DNA from: Bacteriovoracaceae bacterium
GTDB lineage: Bacteria; Bdellovibrionota; UBA1018
Assembly: GCA_947446835.1 (NCBI GenBank)
Contig: CANFHS010000025.1
Location: forward strand, 1-15,400
Reading direction: 5' to 3'
DNA: 15,400 nucleotides
Position 1 is the stretch's first letter. Every line of letters starts with the position of its first letter. Position numbers and translations under genes: made by a program. Under the pieces are notes generated by a model. That model was not told the origin of the DNA. It worked only from the letters and a program-made list of their open reading frames with translations, and ran no database searches. Shown here one piece after another: positions 6,981 through 14,442 of the stretch.

Positions 6981-7089
6981 GTGCCCCATTTTTTTCTCGG
7001 CTCGGGTCAGGGGGCATTGCCCGCGCGACTTTGTCAGGATTTTGAAATCAAAGGCTTTTTATCCGGGCACACGCTGAATCGATCCCATT

Positions 7090-7120
7090 CACCCCTGGCA
7101 TTCAAATTGCTGAAGGGGTG
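7090..7120. repeat. Inverted repeat CACCCCT / AGGGGTG over a ribosome site
   Basis: A perfect 7-bp inverted repeat, CACCCCT (7090-7096) and AGGGGTG (7114-7120), with a 17-nt centre. The right arm contains the likely ribosome site (AAGGGG) of the gene starting at 7127, so in a transcript beginning upstream the hairpin would hide it. It also brackets the sigma-54-like element. Confidence 0.5.
7095..7111 (+). promoter_or_regulatory. Sigma-54-like promoter element
   Basis: CTGGCATTCAAATTGCT fits the RpoN pattern YTGGCAC-N5-TTGCW: GG at 7097-7098 and GC at 7109-7110 with exactly 10 nt between. The start point would be about 7121-7122, only about 5 nt before the ATG at 7127 and downstream of its ribosome site. 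That is awkward and lowers confidence. Confidence 0.35.
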
Positions 7121-7126
7121 CACCGA

Positions 7127-7450
7127 ATGGCAACACCCAAGATCATCTCACTGAACGCCGCTCGAAAACTCAGGAACGCCCTTTCCGAGGACCAGGACTA
7201 CCAGGCCCGCATCGCGGGAATGGAAAAGCTGGAGCTTCTGGAAGAAATGGTCCGCTTCCAGGAGGAACGGAGCCGGGTGGGCCACCTGACCCTTCCGATG
7301 ATGATCCAGGGACGCATCCTGTTCCAGGCGCTTGAAGAGACGGCCGAAACCCATGAGCTGCGGCTGCTGTCCCGCTCCTACCGCCGCCACCTCGATCACG
7401 AGATGAGCGAGTTCAAGCGCGTCGAGCCCGCCGATGACCAGCACGGCTGA
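7127..7450 (+). CDS. Small conserved-looking protein of unknown function
   Basis: A 107-residue soluble, mostly helical protein with no signal peptide or membrane segment. Sequence features: a basic start (PKIISLNAARKLR), an acidic helix with KLELLEEMVRFQEERSR (about 33-49), and LFQALEETAETHELRLLSRSYRRHLDHEM (about 66-94). There are no cysteines and no catalytic motif. I do not recognise a family. I chose ATG 7127 because AAGGGG lies 8-9 nt upstream; the GTG at 7118 would overlap that site. It is the first gene of a plus-strand pair, with the deacetylase GTG only 9 bp after its stop and in the same frame. Its promoter region is shared with the divergent coiled-coil gene and contains a sigma-54-like element and a dyad. 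Confidence 0.75.
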   Translation: MATPKIISLNAARKLRNALSEDQDYQARIAGMEKLELLEEMVRFQEERSRVGHLTLPMMIQGRILFQALEETAETHELRLLSRSYRRHLDHEMSEFKRVEPADDQHG

Positions 7451-7459
7451 GCGTTCGTC

Positions 7460-8500
7460 GTGACCTGCCGGGCGCCGCTCCTGTTCGTGCTGCTGTCGCT
7501 GGTCCCCTTCGGGACGCAGGCGTCGGAGTTCGAGCCCATCGCCATCCCGAAACGGCTGCTGGTTCTGGCGCCCCACCCGGACGACGCCATGCTGGCGGCC
7601 GGCCTCATCACGCGCACCCTGGCCCAGGGCGGAGCCGCCCAGGTCATCGACCTGACCTGCGGCGACGGCAACAGCCCGCTGGCCGTGGCCTACGTGAAGC
7701 GCAAGGGTTTCCGCCCCACCGAAGTCGACGGCGTGAACTACGGCTACTGGCGCCAGCGGGAGGACCAGGCCGCGGTGGCCGAGCTGGGCCTCGGGAGCGA
7801 GCAGCTCGTCTTCCTGGGCTATCCCGATAGCGGACTCTGGAAGATCCTGCACCCCAAGCCCGAAGCCACGCCCAGCCCCTACCGCAGCCGCAACACCCAC
7901 GCCAGCGAAGTGCCTTACCTGAACGCCGCCACGCCCGGCGCCCCTTACCTGAAGGCTTCGGTGCTCTCGGACCTGCGTCGGCTCATCCAGGCCTTCGCTC
8001 CCGACCTGCTGGTCCTGCCCCACCCCAACGACCACCACCCGGACCACGCGGCCACCTGGTACTTCGGCAACGAGGCGCTGGCGGCATCCGGACTGGACCT
8101 GGCGGGGGTCCGCATCCTCGCGCCTTTCGACTTCTACGCGGGCGACCTGCCGCACTCCTTGAAGCGGGATTTCCGGATGCGGCCGACGCGCCAACCCCCG
8201 TCTCCCACCGAATGGCAGGAGCTGGAGCTGACGGACGCCGAGTTCGAGGCCAAGGTCCGCATGACAGACCACTACCGGAGCCAGATGGCCTGGGAGCACC
8301 CGCTCGAAAAGGAGTACCGCGGCAAGATCTCGTACATGTACGGCTACGTGGCGCGGAACGAGCTTTACGGCCGCGTGCTGGAGACCCGGGAAGACCCGGG
8401 CTACAGCCGCCGCGTCGAGCAGAAGGCGCTACCGTCGCGGGTGACCGCGATCATCGGCAACCTCTTCACCGATCTGGGCCGGCGCCTCTTCGGGCACTGA
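7460..8500 (+). CDS. Exported LmbE/PIG-L family deacetylase
   Basis: A 346-residue member of the LmbE/PIG-L zinc deacetylase family, enzymes that remove N-acetyl groups from sugars such as N-acetylglucosamine conjugates. The N-terminus (about 1-21, ending FGTQA) looks like a signal peptide, so the substrate should be in the envelope or outside the cell; it is otherwise unknown. The fold begins RLLVLAPHPDDAMLAAG (32-48), giving H39 and D42 as zinc ligands and D41 as likely base; the usual acidic residue after PHPDD is Ala here. The third ligand is expected in LPHPNDHHPDHAATW (186-200). The C-terminal part (about 240-346) has no recognised motif. The start is GTG 7460, the first start codon after an in-frame stop (the stop of the upstream gene), with no clear ribosome site, so coupling to that gene is likely. 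Confidence 0.85.
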   Translation: MTCRAPLLFVLLSLVPFGTQASEFEPIAIPKRLLVLAPHPDDAMLAAGLITRTLAQGGAAQVIDLTCGDGNSPLAVAYVKRKGFRPTEVDGVNYGYWRQREDQAAVAELGLGSEQLVFLGYPDSGLWKILHPKPEATPSPYRSRNTHASEVPYLNAATPGAPYLKASVLSDLRRLIQAFAPDLLVLPHPNDHHPDHAATWYFGNEALAASGLDLAGVRILAPFDFYAGDLPHSLKRDFRMRPTRQPPSPTEWQELELTDAEFEAKVRMTDHYRSQMAWEHPLEKEYRGKISYMYGYVARNELYGRVLETREDPGYSRRVEQKALPSRVTAIIGNLFTDLGRRLFGH

Positions 8501-8516
8501 GCCCGCCGGATGAGAA

Positions 8517-8546
8517 ACGGGGAAAGGGCCTGCGCCCCTTCCCCGT
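8517..8546. terminator. Strong hairpin between convergent genes, probable two-way terminator
   Basis: ACGGGGAAAGGG (8517-8528) pairs with CCCCTTCCCCGT (8535-8546) with one A/C mismatch; C8529-G8534 can extend it to leave a 4-nt loop. It lies 16 bp after the deacetylase stop and 21 bp before the PhoH stop, so it can end both transcripts. No long T-run follows on either strand, so termination efficiency is uncertain. Confidence 0.6.
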
Positions 8547-8567
8547 CTGATTTCCTGGATCAGGAAC

Positions 8568-9893
8568 TTACAGCAGGTTCGTGGCCAGCTCGGAGAGCTT
8601 GGAACGTTCGCCCTTGGTCATCGTGATGTGCGCGGCAATGGACTCGTCCTTGAACCGGTCCACCAGGTAGACCAGGCCGTTGTTGGCCGAGTCGACGTAA
8701 GGGTTGTCGATCTGGAAGCTGTCGCCCGTGAGCACGATCTTGGTGCCGTCCCCGGCGCGGGTCACGATGGTCTTGATCTCGTGAGGCGTCAGGTTCTGCG
8801 ACTCGTCCACGATCAGGTACTGGCTCGGGATCGTGCGACCGCGGATGTAGGTCAGCGGCTCGATCTGGAGCAGGCCCTGGTTCATCAGCTCCTGGCAGCC
8901 CTTGCCCGCGCCACGCCGGCCTTTGGAACCGGTCGCGCCGAACAGGAAGTCCACGTTGTCGTAGATGGGCTGCATCCAGGGATTGAGCTTTTCCTCGATG
9001 TCACCCGGCAGGAAGCCGATGTCCTTGCCCAGCGGGAACACGGGGCGTGACACCAGGAGGCGCGAGAACACGCCTTCGTCGACGGTCTTGACCAGACCCG
9101 CGGCGATGGCCATGAGGGTCTTGCCCGTACCGGCCTTGCCCACCAGCGACACCAGCTTGATGTCGTCATTGAGGAGGGCATCCATGGCGAACGCCTGCTC
9201 GGCGTTCTTCGGGAAGATGCCCCACAGCCCTTCCACGGGCTTCAGCAGCGGGACGATGCAGTCCAGCTCCTTGGAAAAGCGCCCCATGGCGGTGTGGTTC
9301 GGGTTGGTCGAATCCTTGAGGATGACGTACTGGTTGGGCTTGAGCTTCTCACCCATCTGCGGCGAGAAAGCGAGCTTCTTGGCCGTGTAGAACTCGTCCA
9401 CCAGGTGGGCATCCACCGTCAGCGTGGCGGTGCCGGCGTAGAGCTGGTCGGGCTCGACCGAAGACGGCTCGTAGTCCTCGGCGGTGACGCCCAGGGCGTC
9501 GGCCTTGATGCGCAGGTTGGCGTCCTTGGTGACGAAGATCACCGGGCGCTTGGGCTGATCCTTCTTGAGCGCCATGGCCAGGGCCAGCATGCGGTTGTCG
9601 GCCTTGTCCATGGGAAGGTCGGCGGGAAGCGGATGCCCGGCCTCGAATTCGACCGAAAGCAGGCCGCCGTTCGGGAGCTTGACTCCCTTGGAGAGCTCAC
9701 CCTCCTTGCGGAGGTCGTCGATCATCCGCGAGAACATGCGGGCGTGACGCCCGTTTTCGCTCATTTCCTTCTTGAAACGATCGACCTCCTCCACCACGAC
9801 AATCGGGATGATGATGTCGTTGTTGCCGAACTTGTGGACGGCGTGGGGATCGAAGAGCAGGACGTTGGTATCGAGGATAAAGGCTTTGCGCAA
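8568..9893 (-). CDS. PIN domain-PhoH fusion, RNase/ATPase
   Basis: A 441-residue two-domain protein. Residues about 1-150 are a PIN nuclease domain starting RKAFILDTNVLLFDP, with acidic metal-site residues D8, E35/E36, D99 (KADNRML) and D124 (TKDANL). Residues about 215-441 are a PhoH ATPase with Walker A GKAGTGKT (252-259), Walker B LIVDESQN (360-367) and sensor LTGDSFQID (388-396). This PhoH2/YlaK-type pairing is known as an RNA helicase plus RNase; in mycobacteria it unwinds and cuts RNA. I chose TTG 9893 because a perfect AGGAGG lies 6 nt upstream and the PIN fold starts right after it. A longer reading frame to 10184 exists, but its added residues look non-coding and cross the promoter and the divergent gene. 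No antitoxin-like gene lies upstream. The gene appears to be monocistronic, ending at a hairpin. Confidence 0.93.
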   Translation of the reverse strand: MRKAFILDTNVLLFDPHAVHKFGNNDIIIPIVVVEEVDRFKKEMSENGRHARMFSRMIDDLRKEGELSKGVKLPNGGLLSVEFEAGHPLPADLPMDKADNRMLALAMALKKDQPKRPVIFVTKDANLRIKADALGVTAEDYEPSSVEPDQLYAGTATLTVDAHLVDEFYTAKKLAFSPQMGEKLKPNQYVILKDSTNPNHTAMGRFSKELDCIVPLLKPVEGLWGIFPKNAEQAFAMDALLNDDIKLVSLVGKAGTGKTLMAIAAGLVKTVDEGVFSRLLVSRPVFPLGKDIGFLPGDIEEKLNPWMQPIYDNVDFLFGATGSKGRRGAGKGCQELMNQGLLQIEPLTYIRGRTIPSQYLIVDESQNLTPHEIKTIVTRAGDGTKIVLTGDSFQIDNPYVDSANNGLVYLVDRFKDESIAAHITMTKGERSKLSELATNLL

Positions 9894-9899
9894 AGACGG

Positions 9900-9905
9900 C
9901 CTCCT
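9900..9905 (-). promoter_or_regulatory. Ribosome binding site that fixes the PhoH TTG start
   Basis: Perfect AGGAGG on the minus strand, 6 nt before TTG 9893. It supports the TTG over any upstream in-frame start. Confidence 0.85.
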
Positions 9906-9978
9906 GTGCCAGGGGTCCCGAGCGGTTGGTGGTTGACTACCCGGGCAAAGCAGAGAAACCGGAACCCCTGCTTCCGAG

Positions 9979-10006
9979 GGTAGAACACTCCCGTTTGCCG
10001 AGTCAA
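9979..10006 (-). promoter_or_regulatory. Candidate promoter for the PIN-PhoH gene
   Basis: TTGACT (10006-10001) and, after 16 nt, TCTACC (9984-9979) on the minus strand. The -35 is five of six, the -10 three of six. Transcription would start near 9972, giving a leader of about 80 nt. Confidence 0.45.
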
Positions 10007-10030
10007 ATTCCCGGCACAAAAGGCACTCTT

Positions 10031-10059
10031 TTGACTGCGGAGCGCGTCGCAAGTTCAGT
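10031..10059 (+). promoter_or_regulatory. Candidate promoter for the exported helical protein gene
   Basis: TTGACT (10031-10036) followed after 17 nt by TTCAGT (10054-10059), a three-of-six -10. The inverted repeat GTCGCAA (10046-10052) / TTGCGAC (10068-10074) overlaps its downstream half and could be an operator or a leader hairpin. Confidence 0.35.
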
Positions 10060-10095
10060 TTGACGCTTTGCGACACCCGAGCTACCCCTGCCCGG

Positions 10096-10995
10096 GTGAA
10101 ACACCCCTGGATTCCCACCCTGTTCGTCACCGCGAGCCTGCTGAGCTTCCCCGCCCGGGCCGAAACCGATCCCTGGAAGAGCATTGCCCAGGCCCGCCAA
10201 GCCGAGACCGCCTGCGCGCGCTCCGAAAAGCCCGTGGAGTGCTACGCGCAGGTCATCCACTGGTGGCAATCCGAGTCGGCGCTGCTGCATCCCACGAACG
10301 CCTGGCATGAGATCGAGCGCATCGGGCTGAAGATCCTGGCCATCGATTCCAGGCACACCGAAACCCGCGAGCTGCTGAAGTTCATCCGGGAGGAAGTGCC
10401 TGTCGCCCTGGCCAAGGCCCGCGCGGAAGAAAAGCGGTGCCTGGCCCTGAAGGACAACCTCAAGAGCGCGGAATGCCTCCAGGAGCTGGTGGACGCCTGG
10501 ATCAGCGCGCGCCACGACGCCCCGGAGCCGGTCTACGGCACCTTCATCACCTACGACGCCTTCGAGGAAGTGCTGCGCCTCCTCCGGCTTTGCCTGAAGA
10601 AGGATCCCACCCATCTGGACGTGCTGAGCAATCTGGCGTGGATCCTGTCGAGCTACGAGGAGCGCCGCATCCAGGCTGGGCTGCTCACTGACTACTCGGG
10701 TGCCGACATCCGCCTGTTCACCGATTTCGAGAAACGCTTCGGACCATCGTTCGACCTGTACGACTGGGAATTCCGCATGCTGATCCGGCCGCTGACCGAC
10801 TCGGCCCGCATCTCCCGGCCGCAAACCCGCCTGCGGTACTACCGGGAGTTCGTGCGCGCGCTCGCGCTGGCCAGGAAGTACTGGGCCAAGGAAGCCCCTT
10901 CGCGACCCAACGAAGCCGCGTTCGTGGAAAAGCAGCTGGAGCTGGGTTCCCGGATCCAGCGCAAGGTCGCCGAGCAACTGAAGCTCAGAGATTGA
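10096..10995 (+). CDS. Exported helix-rich (TPR-like) protein of unknown function
   Basis: With the GTG at 10096 the protein has 299 residues and begins with a typical signal peptide (VKHPWIPTLFVTASLLSFPARA, cut before ETDP), so it should be in the periplasm or envelope. A TTG at 10060 would add 12 residues in front of the signal peptide and is less likely. The mature part is helical, with Trp/Tyr/Leu-rich segments spaced like tetratricopeptide repeats (WHEIERIGLKILAIDSRHTE; LRLCLKKDPTHLDVLSNLAWI), but no repeat is clear enough to be called. Cysteines occur in pairs (CARSEKPVEC; CLALKDNLKSAEC), which suggests disulfides in the envelope. No enzymatic motif. The gene ends 11 bp inside the convergent outer-membrane protein gene, so the two share their ends without a terminator. 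Confidence 0.78.
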   Translation: MKHPWIPTLFVTASLLSFPARAETDPWKSIAQARQAETACARSEKPVECYAQVIHWWQSESALLHPTNAWHEIERIGLKILAIDSRHTETRELLKFIREEVPVALAKARAEEKRCLALKDNLKSAECLQELVDAWISARHDAPEPVYGTFITYDAFEEVLRLLRLCLKKDPTHLDVLSNLAWILSSYEERRIQAGLLTDYSGADIRLFTDFEKRFGPSFDLYDWEFRMLIRPLTDSARISRPQTRLRYYREFVRALALARKYWAKEAPSRPNEAAFVEKQLELGSRIQRKVAEQLKLRD

Positions 10996-12094
10996 ATTTC
11001 AGGCCGATCCTGACGGCGTAGCGCCGTTCGGGGTCCTGGAAGGCGACTCCGCCCTGCTCCTCGCAGTAGGAGGACGCGGTCACGCGGAACAGCCAGGCGT
11101 CGAAGCTGAGTCCGTAGGTGAGGTAGACCTGGTTCAAGCCGCCATAGAGGCTCAGCATCGGCAGGGCCAGTTCCAGCCCCAGATGGTTCTTCTTGCGCCA
11201 GTCGGCCGCCTGCAGGAGGTTCCGCATGTCATAGGCGGCGATCAGTCCGAACCCTCCGAAGTCGTAGCGCAGGCCGGCTCCGATCGACACGTTCATCGTG
11301 GAGGGCTGCGGGCCGTTCCCGAACGTGGTGTCCCCCACATCGGTGGCCGCGAAGCCGGCCATCAGCTTCAGGTTCGCGCTGCTGCGGTAAATGGCCTGGG
11401 CCCCGACATCCAGTCCGTAGCCCACGGCGTACGAATTGAAGAGCCCCTTCAGATCCGAAACACTCATCTGCAGCAGGGTGGAAACCGGAACCAGACGGTA
11501 CCCGCCCCGGCGCCCCATGAGCTTGCCCGCGATCCCGATGCGGTACTCCATCCGGTTCGCGCGGGCGCGCCGGCCCTTGCCACTGCTGCCGCCCAGGGTC
11601 GTGGCCCAGCCCAGCTGCACGCCCTGGGTAGTCTGGTAACCCGCCACGATCTGCGGAAGCGCCTTGTTCTCGGAACGAAGGGCCAACTGGCCATCGTAGA
11701 AAAAGCCCGCCGCCAGGTTCGGACCCATCAGGATGGGACTCGCCGTGACCCGCGAGTAGATGTCCTTGCCCATGATGGCATTCAGGCTTTCGCCCGTCCC
11801 GCCCTGGAGCGCGCTGGCCACCGAGCTGGACTTGAAGATGGCGTCGTCGGACGCATCGATGTCGGCCACCAGGTAGTTGAGCTGGAAATCCTTGACCCCG
11901 GCCAGACCCGCCGGATTCAGGTAAAGAGCCGCCTCGTCCTCCACGATGGCCACCGAGGCTCCCCCCATCGCATCGAACCGGGGGCTGCGGTAGATCGGGT
12001 AGAATTCGCTCGCACGCGCCTCAACGCCTCCGACCGCGCCCGAAGCGCAGCCCAGCAGACAAGCCAGAAGCGCGAGGCGGGCGCGACGACTCAT
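10985..12094 (-). CDS. Outer-membrane beta-barrel protein, PorV/FadL-like
   Basis: A 369-residue protein with a signal peptide (about 1-28, cut at ARA before SEF) and a long series of alternating hydrophobic strands ending in VRIGLKFNL, as in outer-membrane barrels. The first mature segment, RSPRFDAMGGASVAIVEDEAALYLNPAGLAGV (about 36-67), is the hallmark of the PorV/FadL-like family: an AMGGA strand and an N-P-A-G-L turn. The cargo is unknown; relatives act as transport channels or as secretion-linked barrels. An LLGC stretch (13-16) could be read as a lipobox, but the signal-peptidase I site fits better. ATG 12094 overlaps the stop of the lipoprotein gene by ATGA, which fixes the start and couples translation. 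It overlaps the convergent plus-strand gene by 11 bp at its 3' end. Confidence 0.8.
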   Translation of the reverse strand: MSRRARLALLACLLGCASGAVGGVEARASEFYPIYRSPRFDAMGGASVAIVEDEAALYLNPAGLAGVKDFQLNYLVADIDASDDAIFKSSSVASALQGGTGESLNAIMGKDIYSRVTASPILMGPNLAAGFFYDGQLALRSENKALPQIVAGYQTTQGVQLGWATTLGGSSGKGRRARANRMEYRIGIAGKLMGRRGGYRLVPVSTLLQMSVSDLKGLFNSYAVGYGLDVGAQAIYRSSANLKLMAGFAATDVGDTTFGNGPQPSTMNVSIGAGLRYDFGGFGLIAAYDMRNLLQAADWRKKNHLGLELALPMLSLYGGLNQVYLTYGLSFDAWLFRVTASSYCEEQGGVAFQDPERRYAVRIGLKFNL

Positions 12095-13140
12095 GGACCG
12101 ACCCACCCGGCCGCGGTGCTCTGGTCGATGAAGTTGATGATCCCTGCCGCCGCGCAAGCGTACGGGTTCTTCTTGCCGAGCGCCGCGTTCGCGGTGGCGG
12201 TGCAGGAGCTGGGATCACGCAGCAGCGCCGGACAGGCCGAACACAGCGCACCCATGTCCTGGCAGCCACTCGAACTGCCCAGCCCGGTGGGGTTGATGTT
12301 GTTGCAGCCCGCGGCGCAGGCCGCATCCAGCAAGGTGCCGAGGGCCGCGAACACGTTGAAGGACGACGTCAGGGACGGCGTCAGCTCCGCGCTGATCTCG
12401 GCGTAGGAATCCACCATGGTCAGCAGCGAGGCGACGTAAAGGCAGGCATCCGAATCGATGCGGCTGTAGATTTCCCAGTCCGTGACCCCATTGCTGCCCA
12501 GGTTCTTCCCCTTTTTCCAGGTCGTGGTGTTGGGGCTGGCGTAATAGTTCTGGAGGGCGCCCATCGTGGCCAGGTTGACCAGCACCATGTAGATGTTGGC
12601 GTCGAGCGTGCGATCGGAGGCCTGCGTGGAGCCCGTGTTGTAGTCGTTCGAGGTGATGCGATGGGCCACAGGCACGTAGGTTCCGGGGTTGAGCGTGGCC
12701 TGCAGGGCTTCGAGCGCCGCCGAACCCGAATCGATCCGCGAGATCTGCTCGCTGGCGCTGGAAGTGTAGAAGAGCTTGGAGGCGGTCCTGAAAAAGTAGG
12801 ACCCCTGGCCTGCCACCATGCCCCAGTTCTCGGAAGGCACCTGCCCCAGGAAACCGAAAAAGCTGTCCAGGCCCTGGTTGCAAGCGTGCGCGGCGGCGCG
12901 GGCCATCCGCGCGTCGTTCCCGGTGTAGTCGGAATTGTAGAGGGTTTCGGCCCACGCGATGGCGGTCGAGCAGTCGCCCTCGGTCAGCGACTTGTTGATC
13001 GCGTCCAGGACGGCCTGGCGACCCGCGGTGCTGGAGCCGTCCATGGCGGGCACGCTCATCGCCGAGAGCGAACAGCCCCCCTGCACCAGCGCGACCGCTG
13101 CCAGAATCCCGATCCCGGCCAAACATCCTGTGATCCGCAT
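12091..13140 (-). CDS. Cys-rich envelope lipoprotein of unknown function
   Basis: A 349-residue protein with a lipoprotein-like signal (MRITGCLAGIGILAAVALVQGGC); C23 is the probable lipidated residue, although the -3 position is Gln rather than Leu. The mature part is rich in Ala, Ser, Asn and Thr and largely helical, with TPR-like spacing near 40-95 and ten further cysteines: 57, 87, 233, 275, 279, 293, 300, 303, 313 and 329, the C-terminal eight clustered within 100 residues. This suggests a disulfide-stabilised exported protein. I do not recognise the family. ATG 13140 has AGGAGG 10 nt upstream (13151-13156). Its stop overlaps the barrel gene start by ATGA, so lipoprotein and barrel are made together and probably work as a pair in the outer membrane. 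It lies 81 bp after the aminotransferase stop, with no clear terminator between. Confidence 0.75.
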   Translation of the reverse strand: MRITGCLAGIGILAAVALVQGGCSLSAMSVPAMDGSSTAGRQAVLDAINKSLTEGDCSTAIAWAETLYNSDYTGNDARMARAAAHACNQGLDSFFGFLGQVPSENWGMVAGQGSYFFRTASKLFYTSSASEQISRIDSGSAALEALQATLNPGTYVPVAHRITSNDYNTGSTQASDRTLDANIYMVLVNLATMGALQNYYASPNTTTWKKGKNLGSNGVTDWEIYSRIDSDACLYVASLLTMVDSYAEISAELTPSLTSSFNVFAALGTLLDAACAAGCNNINPTGLGSSSGCQDMGALCSACPALLRDPSSCTATANAALGKKNPYACAAAGIINFIDQSTAAGWVGP

Positions 13141-13221
13141 GAGAAAGGGCCCTCCTGGCCCCAAGCCCAGGCGGGATTCCTTGCGGTCATCGACCCCTGC
13201 ACGGGGCCGATCGGGAAACGA

Positions 13222-14442
13222 TCAGGCTCCGTTCAGATGATCGACGAGCCTCTGGCAGCCCGCCGCGAGGGATTTCTCGTCCGTGGCGAAGCTGAGTCGC
13301 ACCGCACCCGGCTCCCCGAAGGGTCCGCCGGGAACCAGCGCGACTCCCGCCTTCTCGAGCACGCGCTCGCAGAAGACGGATGAGTCCTCACCCGGTTGCA
13401 GATATCCCTCGACCCCGAGAAACGCGTAGAACGCACCCTGCGGGGTCATCACCTTGATTCTCCCAGCTTTGTGCAAAATTTCCAACGCAACATCCCGGCG
13501 GCGACGGTACATTGACACCTGCTCCGCGAATGCCGACTCGGGCAGGTCGAGCGCGGCCACCGAGGCCGCCTGCGCCAAGGAATTGATGCCCGAGGTGGTC
13601 TGTCCCTGGAGCATTCCCAGCACGGCCGTGATTTCGGGCGATGCCACGGACCAGCCCACGCGCCAGCCCGTCATCGCAGCGCTCTTGGACAGGCCATTCA
13701 CCGTGATGACCCTCGAAGCGATCGAGGGGCAGGCCTCGGCGAAGGAGCAGAACGGCACCTGGTCCAGGATGATGCGATCGTAGATCTCGTCCGAGATGAC
13801 CAGAAGGCGTCCGGCATCCGGGTGCTGCTCGATGACCTGGCCCAGCGCGGCCAGCTCGGCACGCGAGTACATGGCTCCCGTCGGGTTCGAAGGCGAATTG
13901 AGGAGCAGGAGGCGCGACCGGGGCGTGATGGCCTTGCGGAGCTGCTCGGGCGTGATCTTCCAGCCCTGCTCCAGCGTGGAACGCACGATGCGGGGCTCGC
14001 CGCCGCAAAGGCGCGCCATGTCCGGATACGACAGCCAGAACGGCGACGGCACCAGGACCTCGTCGCCCGCGTCCAGGCAAGCCATCATCGCATTGAAGAT
14101 GGCCTGCTTTCCGCCATTGGTGACCACGACGTTCGCAGCCTTCCATTCCCCGTGCCGGGCCACCACAGAGGGCTGCTGCAGGTTCGTGCGACGCGCGATG
14201 CGTTCGCGGAGCGCCGGAATCCCGGCGGCCGGCGTGTATTTGGAGAGGTTCTTGCGCAGCCCTTCCTCCACCGCCGCCTTGGCCACATCCGGCACGTTGA
14301 AGTCCGGCTCGCCGGCAGTGAGGTTCACCACGTCGCGCCCCTGCGCCTTGAGCTGGTTGACCAGCGCATTGAGCCTGAGCGTGGCGCTCTCGGTGACTCC
14401 ATCCAGGCGACGCGAGGGAACAAACTGGAAAGGGGCGCTCAT
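13222..14442 (-). CDS. Aspartate-type aminotransferase (class I, PLP)
   Basis: A 406-residue fold-type I aminotransferase, the length usual for the family. Landmarks: TAGEPDF (42-48) in the substrate loop, NSPSNPTG (182-189) with N186 contacting PLP, VISDEIYDRI (215-224) with D218 and Y221, SKSAAMTGWRVGW (252-264) with the PLP-forming lysine K253, and VRLSFA (381-386), with R382 as substrate carboxylate binder. It transfers an amino group between an amino acid, probably aspartate, and 2-oxoglutarate; substrate choice cannot be fixed from sequence, and prephenate activity is known in close relatives. ATG 14442 overlaps the coaD stop by ATGA and has AGGAA upstream. It is the third gene of the rsmD-coaD operon; the role is nitrogen metabolism rather than CoA synthesis, though aspartate feeds beta-alanine and so pantothenate. 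Confidence 0.93.
   Translation of the reverse strand: MSAPFQFVPSRRLDGVTESATLRLNALVNQLKAQGRDVVNLTAGEPDFNVPDVAKAAVEEGLRKNLSKYTPAAGIPALRERIARRTNLQQPSVVARHGEWKAANVVVTNGGKQAIFNAMMACLDAGDEVLVPSPFWLSYPDMARLCGGEPRIVRSTLEQGWKITPEQLRKAITPRSRLLLLNSPSNPTGAMYSRAELAALGQVIEQHPDAGRLLVISDEIYDRIILDQVPFCSFAEACPSIASRVITVNGLSKSAAMTGWRVGWSVASPEITAVLGMLQGQTTSGINSLAQAASVAALDLPESAFAEQVSMYRRRRDVALEILHKAGRIKVMTPQGAFYAFLGVEGYLQPGEDSSVFCERVLEKAGVALVPGGPFGEPGAVRLSFATDEKSLAAGCQRLVDHLNGA

Noticed and set aside
6964..6996. Rho-independent terminator on the plus strand (dyad then T-run)
   Set aside because: The T-run starts 8 nt after the stem and no plus-strand gene lies upstream to be terminated.
7148..8299. Minus-strand open frame opposite the deacetylase
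   Set aside because: The plus strand carries clear zinc-site motifs and a signal peptide; the minus reading has none.
9894..10184. N-terminal extension of the PIN-PhoH frame
   Set aside because: A perfect AGGAGG lies 6 nt before TTG 9893, where the PIN fold begins, and the extension crosses a candidate promoter and the divergent gene start.
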